A stretch of DNA of 64,000 bases from JABMPR01 sp964508765 (lineage in GTDB: Bacteria > Fidelibacterota > UBA8477 > JABMPR01), in contig CAZDVD010000007.1 of the NCBI GenBank assembly GCA_964508765.1, positions 49,172 through 113,171 of the forward strand, given 5' to 3'. This document shows positions 18,901-26,528 of the stretch, one piece after another. A program made the position numbers and the translations under genes. Each line of letters starts with the position of its first letter. Position 1 is the first letter of the stretch. Under the pieces are notes generated by a model that was given only the letters and a program-made list of their open reading frames with translations, made no database searches and had not been told where the DNA came from.

Positions 18901-21900
18901 GCATCCAGATAGGCCATGTCGATAGGCAGCCAGGTAGCACCGGAAGTTGTCTGGGTTGTTATAATGCCCGTGCTGGCATCAAAAATACCTATTGTACCAC
19001 CAGAGGCATCCCAGAAATACATATTACCCAGAACATCAAAATCGGCTCTCCAGGACAAAAATGGTATGGTTACCGACAATACCTCAATATTATAATTGCC
19101 ATCAATACGGACAATATTATCTCCTGGTACATCACCATCCTGCTCAAAAGCATAGAGCATCCCATCTTCAAGGTTGTAGCCAACGCCATTGATAGAATAT
19201 GTAGCACTGGTGGCGATGTTATAAACATATGGGTTAACCGTTGCGTCCATGGCGGCGATATCACCTTCATTACCCCAGATATGGAAAAATCGGGATATAC
19301 AAGGGAAAGGCGTTCCCTCTGTCTTTCCATATCCTGTCAGCCAAAACGTATAGGGGTCCTCATTGATGTCGTTATTCGCAATGGAAACGGAGACATTGCG
19401 GACACCTGTCTGGGCTGGATCAAACTCTATGGTGAAATCAGAACTGCCTCCAGCGGGAATGGAAGATGATGGCATGCTCGTAACCGTGAATTCTCCAGTG
19501 GCATCGCCACCCAATGCTACGCCGCTGGATAGATCCAGCGTTGAATCACCAGTATTGTATATAGTGTAAGTCGCATATGCTTTCACCAAAACAGGATGAA
19601 CATCCCCAAAATCAGTACTGTCTGAAAGACTGGGTGTGGTGTCGCCACTATAAATGATTTGGTTGTTGCCTCGAACCTCTATTTCTGGATAGGACAAACC
19701 AAAACCCACAATATCAAAAGTATATGGGTTTTCATCACCATCGTTGTTTTCAATATTTACCACAGCTGTCCGCAATCCTGCAGCAGAAGGATTGAAAGAA
19801 AAATTAAAAGGCACACTGCCGGAAGGAGCAACGGGTGAGCTTGGTTGAAGCGTAATTGAAAAGTCTGAAGCATTAGGACCAGAAAGCGTTACCAGGGGTA
19901 AACTGGTTAAAATTAAATCCTCGGTGCCTGTGTTGCTTATCATAAAAGTTTGGGAAAGCGTGCCGCTTGTAATAGAAGTTGACCCAAAATCAGTTCCGTC
20001 TGAGTTTTCTGGGTTGCTATCACCATTGCTAATACTAATCAAATTTCCTTGCACATCAATCTCATTGAGGGAGGCACCACTACTAATTCCTGTACCTTGA
20101 ATTGCAAAGGCATAAATCCCCTCATCCAGATCATCATTTAGAATAGTCAAGGTGGCTGAACGCGTGCCTGAAGTGAGTGGATCGAATGCAACCTGAAAGC
20201 TTGTGCTTCCACTAGAGGCGATGGGAGTGCTGGGAGCGCTCGCGAGACTAAAGTCACCTGCATGGGTGCCACTGATGGCCACCAGTGGCCAGGAGTCGGT
20301 GAGATTTAGTGGAGCGGGACCTGTATTCTCAATGGTGTAGGTTACGATGTGTGTTGTGCCACCAACCAGGGCGGATCCAAATTCCGTGGAATCACTGGTT
20401 GAAGGTGATGAAGCTCCATTGGCGATGGAACGACCACTACCCTGAATATCAATTTCAGGGTTGATTGTTCCTGTTCCTCGTATCGCAAAAGTATAAGGAC
20501 TCTCGTCGGCATCATCATTGGTTATGGAAACCGATGCCTGGCGTAATCCAGTTGTAGGCGGATCAAAAGTGATCTGGAAAGTTTGTGTTCCACCCTGAGC
20601 AGCAACCGTCGCCGATGCAGGTTGTTGGCTTACAGTAAAGTCCGAGGCTTGGGTTCCAAAAACGGTAACATAGGGAGGTCCAGTGAGGGTTAAATCTCCA
20701 GATCCAGAATTGGCAATAGTAAAAGTGCTTACCGTGAAACCACCATTGTTAACATCTGTGTCTCCAAAATCAGAATGGTTGACCAGTGAAGTTGATGTGG
20801 TTCCGTCAGCAATTGAGACGCTATTTCCAGACACATCCATTTCAGGTGTTACTGATCCAGTTCCTTGAATGGCAAAAGTATAGGGGTTTTCATCATCATC
20901 ATTATTGTCTATTGAAACCACGGCATTACGATTCCCGGCGATACTGGGATCAAACTGGATGACAAAATCATCAGAACTAGAAATGCCTATGGTTGCACTG
21001 GGTTGCGTTGTAACGGTGAAGTCTGATACTGCGTCTCCAGAAATTAAAACGGTGCCCAGGTATAGATTGCCGCCACCAGTGTTGCTGATTGTAAAGGTAT
21101 GATTAACGCTTCCCGTGACAATATCTGCACTGCCAAAGTAAGAGTTATCTGAAACACTGGGAGTGCTGTCATTACTATAGATTGTGTTGCCATTGCCAAT
21201 CAGGCTCATTTCTGGTGGCGGGACACCTTCGCCCTGAATCGAAAAGGTGTAAGGGTTTTCATTGGAATCATTGTTGTCAATTGTTACCAGGGCTGATCGA
21301 GAGCCAATGGCTGACGGATCGAACTCGATAACAAAGGTGCTGATTCCACCGCCGGCAACAGGACTTGAGGGTTGTGATGTCACAGTAAAGTCTGAAGCGT
21401 GGGTGCCGCTAATGGCTACAGCAGGAGAACCGCTGAGCACCAGGTTTGGATCACCATCATTGAATATGGTAAATGTATGGGAGCTTGTACCTGAGGTATA
21501 GGAAAGACTATCAAAATCAGTATCGTCAGTGGTTGTGGGAGTGGCATCTCCATTTGGAATAGAGTTGCTATTCCCTTGAATGTCAATTTCAACTGGCAGG
21601 TAAATACCAGCATCGACGTGGGTAATGGTAGTATTTCTTGTGGTGGTGTAAGCGATGGTGGCACCCGTGGAAGGGTTGGCATCACTATCGATATTGTCAT
21701 TTGTCCCTTGATCTTGAGGACTAAAGAGGTATCCAGAAGATAAACCGCTGAAAGTTGCGCTGTAGGTTTTATTCTGTCTTAGGTCGGCGCTTATCCAGGA
21801 GCCATCACTGGCAGTGGTTGTAGTTGCGTTGTACGTGATACTCACGCCAATAATCGTTACAGTAATTCCCGAGACAGCGACTTCGCCGGCATCCTGTATT

Positions 21901-22088
21901 CCATTTGCATTTGAATCAATCCAAACATTTCCACCCAGGTATTCTGCTGCCTGAACGGCCCCGGGAAAAAACAGGGAAAACAATACCACAAAAAGCAGTG
22001 GTATCCCCTTTTTTGCATTAAACACACTGGACAAAACTCTCAATGAAAGTGCTGTCTTGGTAGAATGATTAGCTTGATAAAACGTCAT
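12993..22088 (-). CDS. Giant surface protein with Hydin/choice-of-anchor-D and SdrD-B repeats
   Basis: A 3031-residue exported protein. Layout by rough residue number: signal peptide 1-47; SdrD-B domain 48-165; six ASPM-SPD-2-Hydin (choice-of-anchor D) repeats 166-917; a unique propeller-like region resembling DUF6923 domains at 918-1165; two SdrD-B domains 1166-1398; six Hydin-type repeats 1399-2177; two SdrD-B domains 2178-2408; four Hydin-type repeats 2409-2913; and a DUF11 domain 2914-3031. Each Hydin-type repeat is about 125 residues and has the pattern E-I-x-V-x-G-N-G, GD..PS.SD.TDFG, FTI.NTG...L.L, ..DF.V...P, F.I.FDP...G.R.A.VSI..ND.DENPY.F.IQG. SdrD-B units carry the DxDxDGxQD calcium-binding motif. 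Such proteins form long stalks in adhesion or cell-surface structures. No T9SS sorting domain, LPxTG or PEP-CTERM is seen; the protein stops right after DUF11. Confidence 0.9.
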   Translation of the reverse strand: MTFYQANHSTKTALSLRVLSSVFNAKKGIPLLFVVLFSLFFPGAVQAAEYLGGNVWIDSNANGIQDAGEVAVSGITVTIIGVSITYNATTTTASDGSWISADLRQNKTYSATFSGLSSGYLFSPQDQGTNDNIDSDANPSTGATIAYTTTRNTTITHVDAGIYLPVEIDIQGNSNSIPNGDATPTTTDDTDFDSLSYTSGTSSHTFTIFNDGDPNLVLSGSPAVAISGTHASDFTVTSQPSSPVAGGGISTFVIEFDPSAIGSRSALVTIDNNDSNENPYTFSIQGEGVPPPEMSLIGNGNTIYSNDSTPSVSDNSYFGSADIVTGSVNHTFTISNTGGGNLYLGTVLISGDAVSDFTVTTQPSATIGISSSDDFVIQFDPSIAGNRNAVVSIDNNDDDENPYTFAIQGTGSVTPEMDVSGNSVSIADGTTSTSLVNHSDFGDTDVNNGGFTVSTFTIANSGSGDLTLTGPPYVTVFGTQASDFTVSQQPASATVAAQGGTQTFQITFDPPTTGLRQASVSITNDDADESPYTFAIRGTGTINPEIDIQGSGRSIANGASSPSTSDSTEFGSALVGGTTHIVTYTIENTGPAPLNLTDSWPLVAISGTHAGDFSLASAPSTPIASSGSTSFQVAFDPLTSGTRSATLTILNDDLDEGIYAFAIQGTGISSGASLNEIDVQGNLISISNGDSNPENSDGTDFGSTSITSGTLSQTFMISNTGTEDLILTSLPLVTLSGPNASDFSITLQPSSPVAPSGSVPFNFSFNPSAAGLRTAVVNIENNDGDENPYTFDIVGFGLSYPEIEVRGNNQIIYSGDTTPSLSDSTDFGDVHPVLVKAYATYTIYNTGDSTLDLSSGVALGGDATGEFTVTSMPSSSIPAGGSSDFTIEFDPAQTGVRNVSVSIANNDINEDPYTFWLTGYGKTEGTPFPCISRFFHIWGNEGDIAAMDATVNPYVYNIATSATYSINGVGYNLEDGMLYAFEQDGDVPGDNIVRIDGNYNIEVLSVTIPFLSWRADFDVLGNMYFWDASGGTIGIFDASTGIITTQTTSGATWLPIDMAYLDADGNFYGIQNADLYQYNPNTNAVTVTPITGRLSDDFINNINSAYYGAAWTASDGYLFTTNSQSGKMYKIDPSGLSIYVGQGEADLNKSDGASCPLVPAPLPSTGSIGDFVWVDSDADGIQDANEPGAPGITIDLYGIDNSLIASTVTDQNGAYSFTSLEPSEYYLHFTNAPAGCTLTLQNQGGDDVNDSDPDPTTGKTANFFVGVGLIEEGQDAGYKSTGVGDFIWDDLNNNGDQDYGEPGVPGVTVQLVDAANTSNVIDATTSDAYGKYCFKFVSPANYRIIVSNLPGGYQFVSQNSGANDDVDSDVNATTGISDQFTVSTNTFNTSIDAGMTQTATPDISVSGNSTEIVDGDTSPSTSDSTDFGSVSAASGDVTVTFTVANTSGAAVLTLNGSPIVEISGTHASDFIVTSAPATTISSGSPTTFTITFDPSDNGLRSAIVSISSNDPGENPYDFDIQGTGIAPEIAIQGNGQNIVSGDNTPSASDDTDFGSYDIDTGTNSTVFTIQNTGAATLNLTGGPLVIIGGTNPGDFSITSAPATPVASSGSTTFTVQFDPTAVGLRVATISISNSDPDENPFTFDVQGTGTSVPEIVLQGNLNNIADGNDSPSTSDLTDFGNRDIFAAPLAHSFTIWNVGSGALSLTGLPIVQISGANAGDFVVSQQPGSSTVTPAGSVTFQVSFDPTTTGVRQAIVLIASDDTDESPFSFAVQGVGTSTLDEEIEVLGNNLVIESGDIFPMSGDFTDMGTAEISGVPATATFVIRNIGYAALSLTGPPPYVDFSGTNASEFTITSIPSNSIAIDSATTSFEVTFTPFALGIRTATLTIQNNDADENPYTFTIEGTGIYDPTSQSEMSVKGNMQVISDGDPSPSSADGTDFGNVEVIGGLTATQEFVVYNTGSDDLVLGHNPTILITSDPLATPLEDHPGDFTVIANPATLVAPYSSVAFTVEFNPFGTGARKAIVSIGNSDQTAGRDPYTFAIQGIGVTTPEMSVSGNGVTITNGDASPGVSDSTNFGDVDITTGLQFVTYTINNSGNTDLRVTIDSISFSGVHAADFSVTSAPVSSIATGNSAPFVIQFDPSSIGVRTATISIANNDPDENPYVFDIQGNGTSPSDGVIGNMVWLDNDGDGVQDAGEDAMAGITVSLFDSGDNSIGSVLSGSDGSYAFEGLASGDYYLTFTNPPTGFSLTQMDQGGDNALDSDADPANSGKTATFSLGISATDNTRDAGFIATGIGDFVWLDSDEDGLQDVGESGVPGIDVEIKIDGGASVATTTTDAAGYFSFTGLTPQTYRLYFTGLAAGYVFTTQDAGADDFIDSDINSSTGESDALVISSNIFTSSIDVGVYQQAEPEISIRGNGVLIVDGDNTPSASDFTDFGSTDAQVDSVIHSFKIYNGNGATLTLNGTPKVSLSGTNASDFYVLTEPSETVPSNDSTSFEICFIPDTEGLKAATVTIYNTDSDENPFTFDIRGNGLASEIEVKGNDNVIVTGDNTPAATDFTDFGSEDILTGSQAQIFSILNTGNADLVLSNPSTYVSITGDNAADFAVTSVPATPIATNNSTSFTITFDPNGDGLRQAIVSIANNDLDEDPYSFTIQGLGLATPEISVFGNGESIADGDNAPISTDNTDFDSKDILAATQENTFYLKNTGSGVLTLSGTPLVVLSGTHAGDFLVSSQPAASSVAPGDSVAFTITFNPTAVGLRTASLSIANDDDDENPFDFSIQGTGIASPELNILGNGVSIANEDVAPSVADSTIFEDTILDSSSWVSYTIENTGSAVLTLTGGSPYIFVSGAHASDFTLTLVPQATISAGGGTTDFTIKFTPSGEGVRTATISIASDDEDDNPYTFSISGTALPMPEPLLEMILYVNGEEGTVSAPGDTLTYTVYYWNSGVGIAKSVVIDEAIPVQTTYVENSAAGTGMTITFQHETVNEYNSSQTAPVTGIRYELTTDLASDPDGNDQKTLSFRVVVD
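13340..21590. repeat. Coding repeat array: 16 Hydin-type and 4 SdrD-B units
   Basis: Units of about 375 bases recur throughout the giant surface-protein gene. They are grouped 6, 6 and 4, and the groups are separated by pairs of SdrD-B units. The peptide repeats are easily aligned (starts such as EIDIQGSG, EMSVSGNG, EISIRGNG), while the DNA has diverged. A further single SdrD-B unit lies between the signal peptide and the array. Confidence 0.85.
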
Positions 22089-22543
22089 ATTATTCAGGAT
22101 CCAGTTTCGTTGCTGAGGGTAAATTTTTGTTTGGTATGGCTATGCGATAAGCTGGGAGCATCATGTTTATAGATTGGCACAACAGCAGGAAAAATAAAAA
22201 CAATTTTGTTAAATATTCTCTTCATAACTTCCTTTATATATGTCAAAGGTCATGCCAGTGGAATACTAGCGAGTTAAAACTATAATAATATATACGTTAG
22301 GTGGTGTTATTATAGCGTCACACAAAAGGGTTGTGGCAGGAAAATCTGACGTGTTTTTTCGATTTGTAATATTATGGAGACAGTAAATGACAAAAGCAAT
22401 CAACGGAAGAGAGGTGATGTTTACCAGGCAACTTGATAAATAGGGCAGAGAGTTAAAGCTATTGACAGGGAAATGATTGTAGGAATTCAAACGTGGCCAT
22501 GGGAAAACAGGTGGTTGAATTATACGGTGTCTTCTACCAAAAG
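22089..22543. other. 455-base gap with no supported gene
   Basis: This AT-rich gap lies between two minus-strand genes and probably holds the promoter of the giant surface-protein gene. I see no convincing gene, terminator or repeat. A 74-codon open frame on the minus strand (22266-22490) lacks a family signature and a ribosome-binding site. Confidence 0.5.
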
Positions 22544-22903
22544 TCAGCTGATCCCAAGACGCTTCTGCTCTTTTTTACTCATGCTCTTCACCACCAGAAG
22601 ATAGGAATCATCAATGAGTTTTTTTACGAGATCAACCTCTAGACTTCCATCAAGAATGACCGTATTCCAGTGGTCTTTGTTCATGTGATAACCTGGGATG
22701 ATTGCTTTGAAATGAGACCGCAAAATTTGAGCATCATCAGGATCACATTTGAGATTTATTGAAAGAGGGTTTGCATGCAGACTCACTAGGGCAAACATCT
22801 TTTTCACCACCTTGAATACTGGCGTTTTATCATCAAAGGGAAAGCTTAAAGAAGCTTCGTTAAAAGCCAACAGGACGGCTTCAAGTTCTTCATATTTCAT
22901 CAA
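22544..22903 (-). CDS. MmcQ/YjbR family DNA-binding-like protein
   Basis: A 119-residue protein matching the MmcQ/YjbR (DUF419) family. It has FPFDDKTPVFKVVKKMFALV near the N-terminus, then a conserved GYHMNKDHWNTVILDG stretch and a C-terminal helix with IDDSYLLVV. The fold resembles the CyaY/double-wing DNA-binding type, but the function is not established. The ATG overlaps the stop codon of the TrpF-like gene (ATGA arrangement), so the two are probably translationally coupled. It is the last gene of the minus-strand run that begins with the Gfo/Idh gene. Confidence 0.85.
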   Translation of the reverse strand: MMKYEELEAVLLAFNEASLSFPFDDKTPVFKVVKKMFALVSLHANPLSINLKCDPDDAQILRSHFKAIIPGYHMNKDHWNTVILDGSLEVDLVKKLIDDSYLLVVKSMSKKEQKRLGIS

Positions 22904-23568
22904 GTGGATTCCTTTTCGTGATGAACGAGATACATGAAGCGATCCAGCTTTCGCTTGTCCAGTTTTCCCTTTGTACGAACCCCGCTACAGAGATCGTATC
23001 CGCTGGGTCGAACTGCACGCATGGCAGCAATTATATTATCTGGATTCAGCCCACCTGCCAGCAACACAGGGGTTGCATTCGGGTCACAAATTTTTCGACT
23101 GATACGCCAGTCATGTGTTTGGCCAGTGCCCCCCAAGGTCTTTATTTTTGCCCCAGGATTTCCAGAGTCTAGCAAGATGGTGTTAACCAGAGATTCAAAA
23201 AACAAGGCCTGTGAAATGGCGCCACTGTCCTGCACGTGAACAACCTGAAGGAGGTGTGTATCTGGGAGTGTTTTGCGGAGTTGTTGTAGCTCTTTCAGGG
23301 GGATATTATCTACCAACTGAATTCCCCAGGTTTTGACCAAATCATGCTGGTGTAAAATGTCACGACAAGACCGCTTACTGGAAAGCAAAACTGTCCTGGT
23401 CATTTTTGGAAGCGCCTTGACAATTCTGGCAATATCACTCAGGGAGATTACACCTGGTCCACTGGGCATTTCAGAGACCAGGCCCAACAGGTCAGCACCA
23501 GCGGTAAGCGCCATTTTTGCCTCAGTTAAAGAACTGATGCAACACACTTTAACCAGGGGGCGTATCAT
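22900..23568 (-). CDS. Phosphoribosylanthranilate isomerase-like protein (TrpF family)
   Basis: A 222-residue single-domain beta/alpha barrel of TrpF type. TrpF carries out the Amadori rearrangement of phosphoribosylanthranilate in tryptophan synthesis. Seen here are the first strand VKVCCISS with the catalytic-type Cys, GADLLGLV, LLDSGNPGAKI with the catalytic-type Asp, LGGTGQTHDW and the phosphate loop LAGGLNPDNI. The start at 23568 has GTGGAG seven bases upstream; the open frame extends further but without a better site. No other trp gene is nearby. KVCCI replaces the more usual KICGI, so it could be a genuine orphan trpF or a relative with another substrate. It lies 150 bases downstream of lpxK. 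Confidence 0.75.
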   Translation of the reverse strand: MIRPLVKVCCISSLTEAKMALTAGADLLGLVSEMPSGPGVISLSDIARIVKALPKMTRTVLLSSKRSCRDILHQHDLVKTWGIQLVDNIPLKELQQLRKTLPDTHLLQVVHVQDSGAISQALFFESLVNTILLDSGNPGAKIKTLGGTGQTHDWRISRKICDPNATPVLLAGGLNPDNIIAAMRAVRPSGYDLCSGVRTKGKLDKRKLDRFMYLVHHEKEST

Positions 23569-23718
23569 ATAAAAGTGCTCCACGTAAAAAATGACTGCAT
23601 TTTTGCTAATTGCCCAATAAGGGCATGTAATAAAGTAATATATACGCACTATTCATGTAATATTAAGGCCTAATGTACATATTATGGAACCTAAATTTCA
23701 TGAGAGAAAAGGTATTTT

Positions 23719-24711
23719 TTAGTTAAAGTGTTGCTTTAGGTGGTCTAAGAGTGGTTCTGGAAGCGTCGTTTTTACCTGGATATAATAGATATTCTGCGCT
23801 TCGCAAAAACCAGGATCCAGCTTGATAAAATCCTTTTGTGTGGTGATCCAATAATCACATGAATTGTTCTGAATTTCAGCTCGTTGTAAGGCTGAATATT
23901 CAGCATGATCGGGAAATGATATTTTGACGCTGGCAGCTTGATGAATGGCCTCTATATCAAAGAAAAAATGCCCTGGTTTTCCCAGGCCAGCGAAGAGTCC
24001 AAAAACGCCTTTGAGGTCACTCAGAGAATGTCTGTTTCCCCCATGATCTTGAACGTCACGATCCAGCTCAAAGAGCAGGTTGTTTTCAGTGTCCTTCTGC
24101 AGTCCGTTTTTACTGAAGACGACCATATCAGCGCGTGAAATATTGCGGGTGCTTTCTCTTAAAAAACCCCATGGCAGGAGATGTGGTTTTTGTGAGAATT
24201 GAAAATCTATGATGAGGATGTCAAGGTCACGATGCAAACGCCGATGCTGAAATCCATCATCCAGGATGATCACATCTGGTTCAAAATCATCCTCAATAAA
24301 CTGAGCGCCCCTGACCCGGTTTTCAGAGACAACCACGGGTACACCAGGAAAATTTATGGCAATCAAAAAAGGTTCATCTCCAGAATTATTGAGAGGTGTT
24401 TTTGGACCATTTTTATCTGCCACAACAACGACACCACTGGATGATCTTCCATAACCCCGGGATAAAACAGCAGGCTTTTTATCCTCGCTCAAAAAGTGTT
24501 CAAGAAGGGCTTGAACCAAGATGGTTTTGCCACTGCCTCCAGCTGAGATATTGCCCACAGAAATAACAGGAGTTTTAACCTTGTGAGTTTTAAAAAGCCC
24601 TACATCATAGCAGCGATTTCTCAACCAGATGATGAAGCCATATTTGATGGATAGCGCAACACGGAAAGGTAAAAACCAGGAGGCGCGATGGAGGTAATTT
24701 AATAGACTCAT
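23719..24711 (-). CDS. lpxK: Tetraacyldisaccharide 4'-kinase LpxK
   Basis: A 330-residue protein of normal LpxK length. LpxK phosphorylates the 4' position of the lipid A disaccharide at the inner face of the inner membrane. It has a hydrophobic N-terminal segment, the P-loop SVGNISAGGSGKT (about residues 52-64), AVLSRGYGR, and the family motif DDGFQHRRLHRDLDILI. It is third after lpxB and a DUF374 acyltransferase on the minus strand, with nine bases separating it from the latter, so it belongs to a lipid A operon. Its presence indicates a lipopolysaccharide outer membrane. Confidence 0.95.
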   Translation of the reverse strand: MSLLNYLHRASWFLPFRVALSIKYGFIIWLRNRCYDVGLFKTHKVKTPVISVGNISAGGSGKTILVQALLEHFLSEDKKPAVLSRGYGRSSSGVVVVADKNGPKTPLNNSGDEPFLIAINFPGVPVVVSENRVRGAQFIEDDFEPDVIILDDGFQHRRLHRDLDILIIDFQFSQKPHLLPWGFLRESTRNISRADMVVFSKNGLQKDTENNLLFELDRDVQDHGGNRHSLSDLKGVFGLFAGLGKPGHFFFDIEAIHQAASVKISFPDHAEYSALQRAEIQNNSCDYWITTQKDFIKLDPGFCEAQNIYYIQVKTTLPEPLLDHLKQHFN

Positions 24712-24720
24712 GAGAATGGG

Positions 24721-25386
24721 TTAAAACGAGTTATCCAGATCTTCCTGGTGTTCTTTACAGAGCAGGCTGGCCTGCTTGAGGGCCTTGTCCAATTCTTTTC
24801 CTCGGAGTTTAGGGTTCACTTTTATGGGTTCACCGAAACTTGCAATGGCTTTTGAGAATGGCAGGGGGATGGCAAATTTATCCCAGCCTCTAGCCCGCAG
24901 TGTCCATTTGGAAGCTGTCGCCGTAGGAATGATATATCCATCAAGATGCTGAGCCGCTACAAAAGTTCCCGGTTTCATTTCACGGCGGGGACCCCGGGGA
25001 CCATCAGAGGCAAAGGCTGAAATCTTGATGTCTTGTTTCCGTAAATAGCGAATCATGCCTTTGTAGGCTTTTTGACCACCTCTCGTGCTGGAACCACGAA
25101 AAGTCACGTAGTTCAAACTTTCCAGGACAGCACTGGCAATGTCGCCATCACCGGCCTGGCTGACAATGGCTGCTGGCTTTAGGGGTGCCGTCAAATACCA
25201 GGCGATGAACATGTCACCATGCCAGAATTGAAAAACCAGAGGGGAGCCGTTCTTCGCGAGATATTGAAAACGAGACCATCCCCGAACTTCCAGCCTCAGA
25301 CTTTTGCCGATGATATTGACTATGCTTCCACCAATCCGATTGGCGATACGTGAAATACGTGTCTGGGTTTTTCGGTTTAAACCCAT
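24721..25386 (-). CDS. DUF374 lysophospholipid-acyltransferase-like protein
   Basis: A 221-residue protein of the DUF374 family, related to LpxL/PlsC-type acyltransferases. Visible motifs: FQFWHGDMFIAWYL, IVSQAGDGDIASAVLESL, RGSSTRGGQKAYKGM, the signature ASDGPRGPRREMKPG, and IIPTATASKW. In many diderms outside the Proteobacteria a DUF374 protein sits beside lpxK or kdtA and is presumed to be the late acyltransferase of lipid A. That role is inferred from position. It starts three bases after the lpxB stop and ends nine bases before lpxK. Confidence 0.85.
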   Translation of the reverse strand: MGLNRKTQTRISRIANRIGGSIVNIIGKSLRLEVRGWSRFQYLAKNGSPLVFQFWHGDMFIAWYLTAPLKPAAIVSQAGDGDIASAVLESLNYVTFRGSSTRGGQKAYKGMIRYLRKQDIKISAFASDGPRGPRREMKPGTFVAAQHLDGYIIPTATASKWTLRARGWDKFAIPLPFSKAIASFGEPIKVNPKLRGKELDKALKQASLLCKEHQEDLDNSF

Positions 25387-25389
25387 GAC

Positions 25390-26526
25390 TTAATCTAAAT
25401 CCTTTTGAATTTCTGCAGCAATGATCTTTGCGCAACCCGGTTGACCTAGCAGTTTCTTCAGCGTGTCCAGCTTGGCCAGCATGTCAGTTCTAACGGAAGC
25501 ATCTTTTAGTAGTAGTAAGGCTTCACGCGCAATGGTTTGCCCGTTACACTCACTTTGGATGAGTTCTGGTACAGCTCGATCCCCAATGATGAGATTTGGC
25601 ATAGCGATATGTTCAATGTCCACCAGGAGCTTGCCAATGAGGTATGAAACGGGTGCAATTTTATAAATAGCTACCAGGGGCGTTCCAAGATAGGCTGTTT
25701 CCAGGGTCGCCGTACCTGAGGCCACAATAGCCACATCAGCATGGGCCGTCATGGGGTAGGGTTCATCCCTGATAATTTTGACATTGTCTATCCTGGAAAA
25801 GGGAACATAGTAAGACTCGGAGAGTGAGGATAGACCCGCTAACACAAATTGAAGCCCAGGTTGTTGCTGACTAAGTATTGAGATGGCATCCAACAGGGGT
25901 TGAGTATGCCTTTCCATCTCATTGCGCCGACTGCCAGGCAGTAAGGCTATCAGGGGCTTGTTTTGGTCCAGACCATGCTGTGTATAAAATTCTGATTTCT
26001 CGGACAGATGAAAATTCCGCTCAACGACAGGGTGCCCAGCAAAGGTGACGGGGATACCCTGTTCCTTGTAAAAAGCCTCCTCAAAGGGGAAGATCACAAA
26101 GATGCGCTTGATGAATTGCCGCATCGTTTTAACACGACCTTTTTTCCAGGCCCAGACCTGAGGTGAAATATAGTAATAGACGGGGATACCTAGAGCCTTG
26201 AGTTTCATTCCCAGGCGTATGTTAAAGCCGGGGTAATCCAGCAGGATGGCAGCATCAGGCTTGCGGATCACACATTCGCTGACCAAATCCGCCATGACCT
26301 TCTTAAAAAAGGAGAGATGTTTAATAACTTCAATAAAGCCTGTGACAGACAAAGCTCTGACATGGTAAAGACCTTCGAGACCTTCAGATTCCATCAAATC
26401 ACCACCGAGCCCCCAGAATACATGTTCGGAATTCTGAGCTTGTAAGGCCGCCATAAGTGGAGCAGCATGATGATCGCCGGAGATCTCACCAGCGACAATG
26501 AGGAAGTTTTTGGCTGAAGGGACTAT
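25390..26526 (-). CDS. lpxB: Lipid-A-disaccharide synthase LpxB with an ATA in place of the start codon
   Basis: LpxB joins UDP-2,3-diacylglucosamine to lipid X to form the lipid A disaccharide. The protein shows LLDYPGFNIRLGMKLK, YYISPQVWAWKKGRV, FPFEEAFYKEQGIPVTFAGHP, LLPGSRRNEMERH and SGTATLETAYLGTPLVAIYK, all typical of GT19. The first ATG (26454) lies inside the conserved N-terminus. Upstream, in frame, the genome encodes NFLIVAGEISGDHHAAPL, which is essential family sequence. No ATG, GTG or TTG occurs in that frame for at least 40 codons. The natural start position is an ATA at 26524-26526, two bases after the Gfo/Idh stop, in the context CC-ATA-GTC where CC-ATG-GTC would be expected. 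The protein would be 378 residues. Confidence 0.9.
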   Translation of the reverse strand: MVPSAKNFLIVAGEISGDHHAAPLMAALQAQNSEHVFWGLGGDLMESEGLEGLYHVRALSVTGFIEVIKHLSFFKKVMADLVSECVIRKPDAAILLDYPGFNIRLGMKLKALGIPVYYYISPQVWAWKKGRVKTMRQFIKRIFVIFPFEEAFYKEQGIPVTFAGHPVVERNFHLSEKSEFYTQHGLDQNKPLIALLPGSRRNEMERHTQPLLDAISILSQQQPGLQFVLAGLSSLSESYYVPFSRIDNVKIIRDEPYPMTAHADVAIVASGTATLETAYLGTPLVAIYKIAPVSYLIGKLLVDIEHIAMPNLIIGDRAVPELIQSECNGQTIAREALLLLKDASVRTDMLAKLDTLKKLLGQPGCAKIIAAEIQKDLD

Positions 26527-26528
26527 GG

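Noticed and set aside
13340..21590. Regular repeats as a CRISPR array
   Set aside because: Units are about 375 bases, coding and diverged; there are no short identical repeats with spacers and no cas genes.
13741..21700. Many open frames on the plus strand and in other minus frames across the giant gene
   Set aside because: They are shadows of the repeated coding sequence, without ribosome sites or family motifs.
22266..22490. 74-codon minus-strand open frame in the gap after the giant gene
   Set aside because: No ribosome-binding site, motif or operon context.
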